Shown here: in pieces, positions 1 through 8,935 of the stretch
Layout: each line of letters starts with the position of its first letter
How positions within the stretch are numbered: the stretch's first letter is position 1
From: Streptomonospora wellingtoniae
GTDB taxonomy: Bacteria; Actinomycetota; Actinomycetes; Streptosporangiales; Streptosporangiaceae
Length of the DNA: 64,000 bases
Direction of reading: 5' to 3'
Assembly (NCBI RefSeq): GCF_031845375.1
Contig: NZ_JAVREK010000028.1
Coordinates: 30,634-94,633, forward strand
Notes under the pieces: generated by a model
What the model was told of the DNA's origin: nothing
The model's database searches: none
The model's input: only the letters and a program-made list of their open reading frames with translations
Program-made: the position numbers and the translations under genes

Positions 1-1452
1 GGGGCCCATGCCGCCCATGGCCGACTCCTTGATGTCCAGCTCCAGCGGCCCGCCGTCGGCGGCGATACCCAGCGGCACGCGCAGCCGGTTCTTGGGGTGC
101 TGCTCGCTCCACATCCGCTGCACGTCGAGCTCGTGCAGGTTCGGGACGCCCACGAGGGAGGTCAGCTCGAAGTCGGTGGTCAGCGGCTCGGTGACCTCGG
201 TGGTGACGCCGATCCGGTAGGGAGCCAGGAGGCGGCCCAGGCTGGCGGCCCGATTGGGCCCCAGAGCGTCGGGGCGGCCGAGGCCGGTGGTGACCTGGCG
301 GCCGTTGTTGTCGCGCGTGAGCAGGGTCAGCTCGCCGGGTTCGACCCGCAGCGACAGCGTGTAGGGGTCGTCCTCGGGCGGCATGGGGTCGTCGACCTCG
401 ACGACGACGCCGTTGCGGTAACCGCCGCCCAGGAAACGCGAACCGCCGGGCACCTTGCCGCCGTCGAGCACGATGACGGTGAACGGCTCGTCGCGGTTGG
501 GGGCCGAGTCCGGGTCGAAGCGCGGCCGGTCGGCCAGCTCGGGGCCGATGAGCGTCTCCAGGTCGACGGCGTCGGAGGCCATCAGCCGGGTGGAGCCCAC
601 ACCGTCGGTGTCGGTGGGGTGCTGGTTGTGCGGCAGCCACTTCAGCCAGGCCCAGTGCGGGCGCATCTCGTCGGACACGCAGGCCGCCACCCGCAGTTCG
701 TCGTGCGGATGCGCCACGGCCAACTGCCCGACGAGGGCGCGCACCATGGCGCGGGAGGCCGCGGCGTCGCCGCGCAGGGAGATGCGGGCGTAGCCGCGCA
801 GGTACACCTGCACCGGCTGGTCCTGCACGGTGGTGTAGGCGCGGACGAAGCGGCGCAGCGCGTGGGCGCTGAGCGGCTCCAGGTCCTCGACGGGCTTGGA
901 CGACAGCGGGGCGATGGTCATCGCCATGGCCTGCTCGCCGACGCCGATGCGCACCTCGCCGAAGTCGTCGTCCTCCGCGCGGCGCTCCCACAGCCGGGAG
1001 GTGCGCACGATGGACCACAGCGCGTCGGGGTGCGGCGCCCGCCACAGCATGGCGTCGCGCTGTTCGGTGACGACCTCGCGCAGGCGGGTGCGCATCTGCT
1101 TGAGGTAGCGCAGGTAGTCCTGCCGGTCGCCGTTGAGCTTGTTGCGCCGCTCCAGCTGGGCGCGCACGTACTGGCCGCCGAGCATGACGACCGCGCCGAC
1201 GAGCATCATGCCGCCGGCGAAGTAGGGCATCATGCTGCTTCCGCCGCTGCCGCCGCCCATGGCGTTCATCCGCCCGGGCAGGATCAGCATCATCATGGAC
1301 ATGGACGTCATGGCCATCGGCAGGTACATCAGCACCGAGGACATGGACGACTGCGCCTCGGCCAGCTCCGGCGGCTCCTGCAGCGAGATCGTGCCGGAGG
1401 GCATGTCGGGTCCGGGACGGCGCGGCGGTCGCCGGACCAGGATCGTGCTCAC
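1..1452 (-). CDS. eccC: Type VII secretion FtsK/SpoIIIE ATPase EccC, truncated at the window edge
   Basis: This is the N-terminal 484 residues of EccC, the membrane motor ATPase that drives ESX/type VII secretion. The GTG start at 1452 is preceded by a GGTGAGG ribosome-binding site. Two hydrophobic segments lie at about residues 39-60 and 76-95, followed by the cytoplasmic stalk domain. The visible end reads KESAMGGMGP, which in this family comes just before the first Walker A motif, so all ATPase domains lie beyond the left edge. EccC proteins are usually about 1300 residues. The gene is divergent from eccD-eccB across a 427-bp gap, not in the same operon. Identification rests on the TM pair, the pre-Walker motif and the neighbouring eccD, eccB and WXG100 genes. 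Confidence 0.93.
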   Translation of the reverse strand, partial: MSTILVRRPPRRPGPDMPSGTISLQEPPELAEAQSSMSSVLMYLPMAMTSMSMMMLILPGRMNAMGGGSGGSSMMPYFAGGMMLVGAVVMLGGQYVRAQLERRNKLNGDRQDYLRYLKQMRTRLREVVTEQRDAMLWRAPHPDALWSIVRTSRLWERRAEDDDFGEVRIGVGEQAMAMTIAPLSSKPVEDLEPLSAHALRRFVRAYTTVQDQPVQVYLRGYARISLRGDAAASRAMVRALVGQLAVAHPHDELRVAACVSDEMRPHWAWLKWLPHNQHPTDTDGVGSTRLMASDAVDLETLIGPELADRPRFDPDSAPNRDEPFTVIVLDGGKVPGGSRFLGGGYRNGVVVEVDDPMPPEDDPYTLSLRVEPGELTLLTRDNNGRQVTTGLGRPDALGPNRAASLGRLLAPYRIGVTTEVTEPLTTDFELTSLVGVPNLHELDVQRMWSEQHPKNRLRVPLGIAADGGPLELDIKESAMGGMGP

Positions 1453-1879
1453 GGAATCCTCACCCTCACAGGACGTGCCCTCCGTCGTCGGCGATGCGGT
1501 CGGTCGGGTGCCGCGCGGCGTCGCGCGGTGCTCTGCGCGGCGGCCGCTGGGCGCGGTGGCGGCGCGGATCATCGTGCCGGGGCCGGCCGCCCCGCCGCAT
1601 TCGATGAGCCACGTCGGAACACCGCGGAAACGGCGCGGCAACCACGCGAAACCACACTGAAAAGCACGTTGCAGCGTCACCGCTGGCAGCGGATTCAGTG
1701 TCGGTTACCACGCCGCCACCCTCTAAACACTAGCGTTGCCATGTGGTATCAATTATTCGCAACGGATATCCAACATACTGCCAAACTGAGGCCACGCCTC
1801 TCCGCCGCCGCCCTTCCCCGCGCATTCGGCCGTGCCGCCTCACGCTGACCCACCCCCGAGAACCGCACCTGGGTAGGCC
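1453..1879. promoter_or_regulatory. Divergent intergenic region between eccC and eccD
   Basis: This 427-bp stretch between two divergent T7SS genes holds no convincing gene. Its outer parts are GC-rich. The patch at about 1725-1790 is strikingly AT-richer than its surroundings, as expected for promoters serving both directions. I could not assign reliable -35/-10 boxes. Confidence 0.5.
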
Positions 1880-3280
1880 ATGAACGACACCACCGCCACG
1901 GACCTCTGCCGCCTGCAGGTCCGCGCACCGAACCGGTCGTTCGAGATCGCCGCGCCCACCGACGTCCCCATCGCCGAACTGCTGCCCACACTGGTGCTCT
2001 ACGCCGAAGGCGACGAGGGCGAGGATCTCGACGAGAGCGGCCTCGAACACGACGGGTGGGTGCTCCAGCAGCTGGGCGACGACCCGCTGGACGAGGACGA
2101 GACCCTGGACTCGCTGGGGCTCTGCCACGGCGAGACCCTCTACCTGCGCCCGCGCCGCGACCAGCTGCCGCCGATCCACTTCGACGACCTCGTCGACGGC
2201 GTCGCCACCGGCATGGGCGAGCGGCCGGACAAGTGGCGCCCGGCCTACACCCGGGTTCTGCTGCAGGCGCTGTCGCTGACCGCGCTAGTGCTCGCCCTCG
2301 CGGTCCCCGCCGCGGGCGGACTCACCCTGCTCACCGCGTTGACCTGCGCATCCTCAGCCGTGGTCATGCTGCTGTCGGCGTGGGCGGCCTCGCGCTCGAT
2401 GGGCGACCTGCCCGCTGCGGCCGGACTCGCGGCGGTCGCCGCGCTGTACATGGGAACGGCGGGCGCGTCCATGCCCACCGGCGACCCGGGAACCGCGCTG
2501 CTCGGCGCCCAGCTGCTTACCGGCTCCATGACCGCGGCGGGCGCCACGGTGCTGGGGGTGGCCGCCGTCGCCGGGGCCGTACCGTTCTTCACCGGTCTCA
2601 TCACCGCCGAGGCCCTGCTTGCCCTGGGCGCGCTGGGGCTGATGCTGCTGCCCAACGGCACGCTGCCCGCGGTCGCCTCCGCGCTCGCACTGCTCACCCT
2701 GATCGTGGGCACCTACGCCGCCCAGCTCGCCTTCCGGCTGTCCGGGCTGCGGCTGCCTCCGCTGCCTGCCAACCCGCAGCAGCTCCAGCAGGGCATCGCC
2801 CCCTTCCCCGCCCGCGACGTGCTCGACCGCTCCGCGCTAGCCGACAAGTACCAGAGCGCGCTGCTGGCCGCCACCGGCGGTGTGCTGACCGCCTGCCTGA
2901 TCGTGCTCGCGCTCGCGCCCGGCTGGGTGTCCACCACGGTGTGCATCCTCGTGGCGCTGGTGATGCTGCTGCAGACCCGCGGCCTGACCAGCGCCTGGCA
3001 GCGGGCGTTCATGGCCGCGCCGCCCTGCGTCGGACTGTCGGTGCTCGTCATCGCCTTCGCCGCCTCAGCGGGACCGCTGGGGCGCTCCCTGACGCTGCTC
3101 GCCGTCTTCGCCGTCGTCACCGCGCTGGCCGTGCTGTCGTGGACCGTGCCGGGCAGCCGACCGCTGCCGCACTGGGGCCGCGCCGCCGAGATCATCCAGT
3201 CGCTGATCACCGTCGCGATCTTCCCGCTGGTCCTGGCCGCGTTCGGCGTCTATACGGCGCTCCGGGCGATCGGCGGCTGA
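1880..3280 (+). CDS. eccD: Type VII secretion integral membrane protein EccD
   Basis: The protein has 466 residues. The N-terminal ~95 residues form a ubiquitin-like (YukD-type) cytosolic domain containing a 'DGETLYLRP'-like end (here GETLYLRP). From about residue 125 to the C-terminus there is a run of roughly eleven hydrophobic segments. EccD forms the membrane pore scaffold of the ESX secretion complex with EccB and EccC. The ATG at 1880 follows a weak GGGTAGG. The stop is one base before the eccB ATG, so the two are translationally coupled. The gene starts the rightward operon of the ESX locus. Length and domain order match the family. Confidence 0.95.
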   Translation: MNDTTATDLCRLQVRAPNRSFEIAAPTDVPIAELLPTLVLYAEGDEGEDLDESGLEHDGWVLQQLGDDPLDEDETLDSLGLCHGETLYLRPRRDQLPPIHFDDLVDGVATGMGERPDKWRPAYTRVLLQALSLTALVLALAVPAAGGLTLLTALTCASSAVVMLLSAWAASRSMGDLPAAAGLAAVAALYMGTAGASMPTGDPGTALLGAQLLTGSMTAAGATVLGVAAVAGAVPFFTGLITAEALLALGALGLMLLPNGTLPAVASALALLTLIVGTYAAQLAFRLSGLRLPPLPANPQQLQQGIAPFPARDVLDRSALADKYQSALLAATGGVLTACLIVLALAPGWVSTTVCILVALVMLLQTRGLTSAWQRAFMAAPPCVGLSVLVIAFAASAGPLGRSLTLLAVFAVVTALAVLSWTVPGSRPLPHWGRAAEIIQSLITVAIFPLVLAAFGVYTALRAIGG

Positions 3281-3281
3281 C

Positions 3282-4856
3282 ATGCAGACGCGACGCGACC
3301 GGGTCCAGGCCTACAACTTCACGGTCGGTCGGCTGGGCAGCGCCATGATGGAGGCCGACCCCGACGCCGTCGACCAGCCCATGCGCCGCACCCGCAACGG
3401 CAACTACATCGGCCTGGCGATCGCCGCGCTGGTCTGCGTGGGCTTCCTCATCTTCGGACTCATCTTCCCCGGCGGTGCGACGTCGTGGCAGGAGGAGGGC
3501 ACGCTCGTCGTCGACAAGAACTCCGGCGCCACCTACCTCTACGGCGGCCAAGAGCTGCGGCCGGTCGCCAACTACGCCTCCGCCCGCCTCATCTCCGGAG
3601 GGAAGCCGCAGGTCAGCCGAGTCACCGCGGAATCGCTCGACGGCGTGCACGTAGGCAGCGAGATCGGTATCCCCGGCGCGCCGGACGCGCTGCCCAACGT
3701 GGAGAAGCTCGCGGACAACGTGTGGCGGCTGTGCGCCCTGCCCGCTGCCGAGAGCACCGACAGCGACGGCGCGCCCCGCAGTGCCCTGACCGTCGGCCCC
3801 CTTCAGTCGCCGGGCCGTCCACTGCGGGACCGCGGTGTGCTCGTCAGCGGCCCCGAGGGCGAGCGGCACCTGCTGTGGAAGGGCGAGCGGCTGCGCCTGG
3901 ACGCGGACGGCGGCGCCCTGCAGGCGCTGGGCTACGGCACCGCGCCCACAACCGGCGTTCCGGAGGAGTTTCTGGAAGCCGTTCCCGCAGGTCCCGACCT
4001 CGCCGCCCCCAGCGTCGCCGGCGCCGGTACGCAGGGCCCCTCCATCGCCGGGGCGCCGACCCGCGTCGGCCAGGTGTTCGCGGTCGCGGCTCCCGAGGGC
4101 GGCGACGACCAGCACTACCTGCTCACGGGGGACGGTCTGGAGCCGCTGACCCAGACCGAGGCCCTGCTGGTCCTGGCCGACTCCGACATCACCGCCGAGG
4201 CCTACCCCGGCGGTGACCCCGGCGCGGTGCGGATTCCGGCGGGCGAGGTCAACCCGAACCTGTCCTCGGGCGCCGGTTCGCAGGCCGAGCAGAGGGACGC
4301 CCCCGCCGAACCGCCCCGCGTGGTCGCCCTCGACGGCCAGGTGCCGTGCCTGGTGTCCTCGGGCGGCGGCGAACTGTCGACGGCGGTGTTCGCGACGGGT
4401 TCGGTCACCGCGTGGGAGGTGCCCCGGGCCAACGGCATCGCAGCAGGCTGCCCCACCCCCGACCTGATCGGGATCCCCACCGGCGCGGGCGGCATCGCCT
4501 CCGCGCAGCCGATCGGGGGCACCGCGAACGCGTCGTCGGCCTACGTGGTGACCGACACACCGGCCAAGTACCGGGTGAGCGACGAGGAGGCGCTGGGTTC
4601 GCTGGGCTACCAGGCGAGCGACGCGGCGCAGATCCCGACGTCGCTGCTGCGGCTGCTGCCGACAGGGCCTGTGCTGTCGCCGAAGAAGGCCGCAGTGCCC
4701 GTCGCCGACGCCGAGAACGTCGTCACGGGCGAGTGCCCGTCCGGGGGCGGGCAGGGCCCGCAGGCGGCCGGAGCCTCCGGCGATCCGGGCTCGGCCGACG
4801 GGTTCGGTGAAACCGGGGCGCAGGGCTCAGGAGCCTTGGGATCACCGACCGGATAG
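3282..4856 (+). CDS. eccB: Type VII secretion protein EccB
   Basis: This 524-residue protein has the EccB layout. A short cytosolic N-terminus contains the family-like QAYNFTVGRLGSAMM stretch. One TM helix lies at about residues 43-64. The rest is a large extracytoplasmic domain with a few conserved cysteines (near VPCLVSS, AAGCPTP and GECPSG). The C-terminal tail is Gly/Ser-rich. EccB is the extracytoplasmic part of the ESX core complex. It starts one base after the eccD stop. The next gene, a WXG100 protein, begins 127 bp downstream behind its own GAGGAGG site. Confidence 0.95.
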   Translation: MQTRRDRVQAYNFTVGRLGSAMMEADPDAVDQPMRRTRNGNYIGLAIAALVCVGFLIFGLIFPGGATSWQEEGTLVVDKNSGATYLYGGQELRPVANYASARLISGGKPQVSRVTAESLDGVHVGSEIGIPGAPDALPNVEKLADNVWRLCALPAAESTDSDGAPRSALTVGPLQSPGRPLRDRGVLVSGPEGERHLLWKGERLRLDADGGALQALGYGTAPTTGVPEEFLEAVPAGPDLAAPSVAGAGTQGPSIAGAPTRVGQVFAVAAPEGGDDQHYLLTGDGLEPLTQTEALLVLADSDITAEAYPGGDPGAVRIPAGEVNPNLSSGAGSQAEQRDAPAEPPRVVALDGQVPCLVSSGGGELSTAVFATGSVTAWEVPRANGIAAGCPTPDLIGIPTGAGGIASAQPIGGTANASSAYVVTDTPAKYRVSDEEALGSLGYQASDAAQIPTSLLRLLPTGPVLSPKKAAVPVADAENVVTGECPSGGGQGPQAAGASGDPGSADGFGETGAQGSGALGSPTG

Positions 4857-4983
4857 GCGACCGCAGACCACACGGACCGGCAGACCGGCCCAACCGACCC
4901 CGAGCCCGACCCGCCCGCCCGCCCGCCATCGACCATCCGACAGCAGCAAAGAGCAGCGCACCCGCCGATAGAGGAGGACCGCA

Positions 4984-5307
4984 ATGTCCGGACAGACCAG
5001 GAGTACCGAGGAGGCCAACAGGCTCGCCCTGGAGGCCATGACCGACGCGCACACCACCTGCAACAACGTCTTCAGCCGGGTCGACTCCGCCCGCGACTCC
5101 CTGCGGCCGTCCTGGAAGGGCGACGCCTCCACGGTCTACCAGGAGGCGCTCGTGCAGTGGCTGGAGGAGCTGCGGCTCATCGTCAACGACATGGGCCGGA
5201 AGATGGAGCAGTGGGGCAGCACCAGCGTGTCGATGCGTGACACCGAGGACACCAACCTCACCACCAGCGGCCGGTGGATGAACGAGCTCAACCCGAACCA
5301 GGGTTAG
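4984..5307 (+). CDS. WXG100-family ESX secretion substrate, first of a pair
   Basis: This small 107-residue protein is predicted to be helix-turn-helix, with the WXG turn W44-K45-G46 in the middle, which is the hallmark of EsxA/EsxB-type substrates. A GAGGAGG ribosome-binding site precedes the ATG. It lies 127 bp after eccB and 49 bp before a second, divergent WXG100-like gene, so the two probably form a heterodimer exported by the EccB/C/D machinery. I see no clear C-terminal YxxxD/E signal in this partner, whereas the next gene has one. Naming it EsxA or EsxB would be arbitrary. Confidence 0.92.
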   Translation: MSGQTRSTEEANRLALEAMTDAHTTCNNVFSRVDSARDSLRPSWKGDASTVYQEALVQWLEELRLIVNDMGRKMEQWGSTSVSMRDTEDTNLTTSGRWMNELNPNQG

Positions 5308-5356
5308 CCCGAGACCCGGCCCTTCCACCACCGACCCTCCACGCGAAGGAAGACCC

Positions 5357-5653
5357 ATGAGCGGTTTCGAAATCACCTACGGCCAGGTCGCCGACATCAC
5401 CGGCCAGCTGCGCACCGAGACCAACAACGTGTCCAACGCCCTCGACAAGCTCGCCGGCGAGATGGCGACCGTGCGCTCCGACCTGGAAGGCGACACCGCC
5501 TCCAGCTACGACGAGGCGATGGCGATGTGGCGCAAGAACGTCGACGACATGCGGTTCCTGTTGGGCAAGGCCGAGCAGGCACTCCAGCAGGTCGCGCAGA
5601 ACTACAACGAGACAGACCTGCGCGAGGGCGCCCTGTGGGACGCCCTTAAGTAG
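5357..5653 (+). CDS. WXG100-like ESX secretion substrate, second of a pair
   Basis: This 98-residue helical hairpin protein has WXG100 length. The central turn is degenerate: L43-E44-G45 replaces W-X-G. The C-terminal part carries Y83-N-E-T-D87, which fits the YxxxD/E export motif of ESX substrates, so this is probably the signal-bearing partner. An AAGGAAG site precedes the ATG. Paired with the upstream WXG100 gene and followed by a 217-bp gap. The loss of tryptophan in one partner of a WXG pair is seen in other families, so I call it a substrate, not a pseudogene. Confidence 0.9.
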   Translation: MSGFEITYGQVADITGQLRTETNNVSNALDKLAGEMATVRSDLEGDTASSYDEAMAMWRKNVDDMRFLLGKAEQALQQVAQNYNETDLREGALWDALK

Positions 5654-5870
5654 GAGCGCCCAGGGGCCGCCGTGTGCCGCCGGCGCGGTCCCGTCCTCTG
5701 CGCCGTCGGCACTCGGCCGTCTTCCGGGGCGGTCGGCGGTCGGTGCCGTGTGCCGCCGCCCCCGGTACCTGCCTTCGGCATCACCCGCCCGCCCTGCAGC
5801 GGCAACGACTCCGCAACTCCCCTGACGACCCGCAGCCTGACGGCGCACCGGAGACCTAGGAGACACAGCC

Positions 5871-8800
5871 GTGTCCATTCCCCCTCGCAACGACCCTGCC
5901 GGCGACGCCTCGAACGCAGCGGACGACAAGCCGCTCGTCATCAGCGCCGCCGAGGAGACCGGCTCGTCCACGGACCTGCAGCGGACCACGTGGGAGGACG
6001 GCAGCGGGTCCGGCAGCGTCATCCATGATCCCGAGACCGGGCGCATCACGATCGAGCACGGCGACCGCGTCCTCACCGTGGACCGGTCTGAGGAGGGCAC
6101 CGTCATCGATCCCGGTGACGAGGCGGTCGACATCGACCCGGACACCGGTCTGATGCGGTTCGGCATGACCGTCTCCGGAGACGGCGGTACCGGCGGGCAG
6201 GACACGGTTCCGCAGGAGGGTTCGCCGGAGTTCGTCCGGAGCGTCCATGTCCGTGCTCCCGAAGCCGGCGACGTGTCCCGGCCGCCGGAGGAGACCCCCC
6301 GGGAGCAGTCCCACGACGTCGACCCCGGCGAGAAACCCTCGGAATGGGAAGGGGAACTCTCGGACCCGCTGAGCGTCGAACGCGGGCAATCCCTGGAGCC
6401 CACCGTCACCCAGCGGCTCGAACCGATGACCGCCTCCGTACCCGCCGAGCCCCTTACCGACCGCGAAGCCGAGTTCCGCGCAGCGCTGTCTCCCCAGTCG
6501 GAACCGCAGCAGCAGTCGCTGGAACCCATGGCCGCCGCCCTGCCGGCGCAGAAGGCGGTCCCGGCGGAGACGGTGGAGGCTGCGGAGCGCGGCGAGCCGG
6601 CGAACGCCGAACCGACCGAGGGCGAAACCACCGAACCCGTGGTCAACACATCCGCCTTCTCCGACGAGGACGCGCGCGGTTCGGAGGACTCCCCGGTCTC
6701 GGTCGACGAGGACAGCCAAACGATCACCGTCAAACTCGGCGACCTGACGATCGAGATCGATCCCGGCACCGACTCGATCACGATCGATCCCGGTGACGAG
6801 GCCATCAGCTTCGATCCCGATACCGGCACGTTGACTGTCGGCGAGTCCGAGTCCGACGACGCGGACGGAGAGGATTCGGCCGGGGACGACACGGGGGACG
6901 ACGATCAGGCCGCGGGCGACGAGGACGGCCAGTACTCCGAGGTCGACTTCCAATTTGGCAATGAACAGGCGGAGGGCACCGCCGAGGACGAGAGCGGGCA
7001 AGACGACAAGCCCGAGGGGGACGACACCGAAGGGCCGCAGATCGGCGAGGTCGAACTGGATCCCGACACCGGTGAGATCAGCATCGGCTACGGCGACGAA
7101 CCGATCACTGTGCAGCCGGGCGAGGACGGGGCCGAAGGCACGGTGATCGACCCGGGCGACGCCCCTGTCTCCATCGATCCGGAAACCGGTCTGCTGACGA
7201 TCGGCACGCCCTCCGAGACCGGGGAGCAGAGCGACGGCAACGGCAGCGGTGACTCCGCCGGGGACGACGGCGAGAAGGGCACTGCCGACGATCCCCAGGT
7301 GAACGTCGACGCCGAGACCGGCGAGACGACGATCGACGCCGGAGAGTTGGGGATCACCGCCGACCCTGAGTCCGACACGGTCACCATCGATCCGGGGGAC
7401 GGCGAATTCTCCATCGACCCCGAGACAGGGAAGATCACCATCGTGCCCGCGGACGAGGGCGGCGGGGAGGATTCCCACGACTCCGACGACTCGAAGGGCG
7501 ATTCATCGTCCAAGGCCGCCCCCGATGAGGACTCCCGAGACGGCTCTGACTCAGAATCCCCCGCCGCACAGGACCAGTACGGCGAGGAGTCGACACCCAC
7601 CGGACAATCGCCCCCCGATCAGCAGCACAACTACCAGCAGCAGCCGGATCCGGAAGGCGACACGGAGGGCTCGGGCGGTGGTCAGTCGGATGACCTGAGA
7701 AGACTCTCCGAAGACCAGCCCGCCCTCGACAGCGACGAGGCCTTCACTCCCAAGACGGAGACAGTCGGCGACAGCGAGCCCGACCAGCGGCCGTCGAAGG
7801 GCGGGTCCGACGGCACGAACGGGAACGGCGAACCCCGAGAAAACTCCGGAACCCCCAAGACGAATTCCAGCGACACACCCATTCCCGCAACGCCCGCGAC
7901 CATGTTCAAACCCGTCACCGAGACCGATGGCCAGGAGACCCCGGAAACGCAAGGCCGGGACACCAGTGAGACGCCCACCGACGAGGACTCGTCCACGAGC
8001 GACGACCCCGCCGGCGAAAGCGACGGCAGCGAGGGCGAAGACGACGGCGACGGTGGCGGTGGCGACGGCAGCACCGAAAGCAAAGGCGACGGCGAGGGCG
8101 ACGGCGACGGCGAAGACGACGGCGACGGTGGCGGTGGCGAAGGCACCGCCGACGAAGAGACCACCGAAGATGACGGCCAAGGCGAGGGCGAAGACGACGG
8201 CGAGGACACCACCGAAGGCGACGGAGGCGGTGGTGAAAGCGACGGCGAGGCCGACGGGGACAGCGAAAGCGACGGAGACGGCGACGGGGGCGACGACGAG
8301 GACGGGGACGGCAAAGACGGCGACGGCAAAGGCGGGGGCGGCAAAGGCGGGGGCGGAGACGGCGACGGCAAAGACGGAGGCGGAGGCGGTGGTGAAGGCG
8401 ACGGCAAGGACGACAAGGACGACGTCACCGCCATTACCTACGGCATGGTGAAGGACTTCAACAAGATCCTCGTCACCTTCCTCGAAGATAAGCTCGACGG
8501 CCACGTTTCGACGTTCTTGCGCTACGACGGAGGCAGCGACAGCGGTGGAGGAGGCGACCACCTGCTAATCGGCGCCCCCGACAAGTTCGGGCCCGCCGAC
8601 GATGTCAAAAGCAAGGTCGATCCGTCACTCCCCTTGATCTACCAGACCGTCAAGGAACTCCGCACCGAACTGGAGTCGATCACCCGCCAGCTCGACGACA
8701 CCGGGCTCTCGTTCATGCAGCGCGAAGAGGACGAGGAACTCAGCATGCAGGAACTCATGGCCCTCGTAGGACAGCCCCCGGGTTCCTCGGGTTCCGGGGG

Positions 8801-8873
8801 ATCGCCTTACGGATCAGAGGAGGTCCCGGAGGATTCGGGCGACGGCGGCGATGGCTCCGGCGACGATGAGTAG
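5871..8873 (+). CDS. Very acidic 1000-residue repeat protein of the ESX locus
   Basis: I do not recognise this as a named family. The GTG start at 5871 follows a CTAGGAGA site. It has no signal peptide or TM helix. Four diverged ~48-residue modules with DPxTG and IDPGD(E) motifs lie at about residues 51-98, 278-324, 394-446 and 478-526. From about 720 to 850 it is almost pure Gly/Asp/Glu/Lys. The last ~135 residues are ordinary, with amphipathic helices (ITYGMVKDFNKIL, TVKELRTELESI), reminiscent of a WXG-type helical domain at the C-terminus. It lies between the WXG100 pair and another giant repeat protein, so export by the ESX system is a reasonable inference but not shown. Bulk acidity suggests a cell-surface or calcium-binding role. 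Confidence 0.8.
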   Translation: MSIPPRNDPAGDASNAADDKPLVISAAEETGSSTDLQRTTWEDGSGSGSVIHDPETGRITIEHGDRVLTVDRSEEGTVIDPGDEAVDIDPDTGLMRFGMTVSGDGGTGGQDTVPQEGSPEFVRSVHVRAPEAGDVSRPPEETPREQSHDVDPGEKPSEWEGELSDPLSVERGQSLEPTVTQRLEPMTASVPAEPLTDREAEFRAALSPQSEPQQQSLEPMAAALPAQKAVPAETVEAAERGEPANAEPTEGETTEPVVNTSAFSDEDARGSEDSPVSVDEDSQTITVKLGDLTIEIDPGTDSITIDPGDEAISFDPDTGTLTVGESESDDADGEDSAGDDTGDDDQAAGDEDGQYSEVDFQFGNEQAEGTAEDESGQDDKPEGDDTEGPQIGEVELDPDTGEISIGYGDEPITVQPGEDGAEGTVIDPGDAPVSIDPETGLLTIGTPSETGEQSDGNGSGDSAGDDGEKGTADDPQVNVDAETGETTIDAGELGITADPESDTVTIDPGDGEFSIDPETGKITIVPADEGGGEDSHDSDDSKGDSSSKAAPDEDSRDGSDSESPAAQDQYGEESTPTGQSPPDQQHNYQQQPDPEGDTEGSGGGQSDDLRRLSEDQPALDSDEAFTPKTETVGDSEPDQRPSKGGSDGTNGNGEPRENSGTPKTNSSDTPIPATPATMFKPVTETDGQETPETQGRDTSETPTDEDSSTSDDPAGESDGSEGEDDGDGGGGDGSTESKGDGEGDGDGEDDGDGGGGEGTADEETTEDDGQGEGEDDGEDTTEGDGGGGESDGEADGDSESDGDGDGGDDEDGDGKDGDGKGGGGKGGGGDGDGKDGGGGGGEGDGKDDKDDVTAITYGMVKDFNKILVTFLEDKLDGHVSTFLRYDGGSDSGGGGDHLLIGAPDKFGPADDVKSKVDPSLPLIYQTVKELRTELESITRQLDDTGLSFMQREEDEELSMQELMALVGQPPGSSGSGGSPYGSEEVPEDSGDGGDGSGDDE

Positions 8874-8935
8874 CGGACTGCGCGGCCCTCGGTGCTGCAG
8901 GGGCATCGCAGATTGCAGGGGGAGGATGCGCCAAC

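Noticed and set aside
97..1848. 583-codon plus-strand frame over eccC
   Set aside because: Antisense shadow of eccC in high-GC DNA; Gly/Arg/Val/His-rich with no domain and no ribosome-binding site.
7551..8561. 336-codon minus-strand frame opposite the acidic giant
   Set aside because: Val/Ala repeats are the mirror of the Gly/Asp codons on the plus strand.
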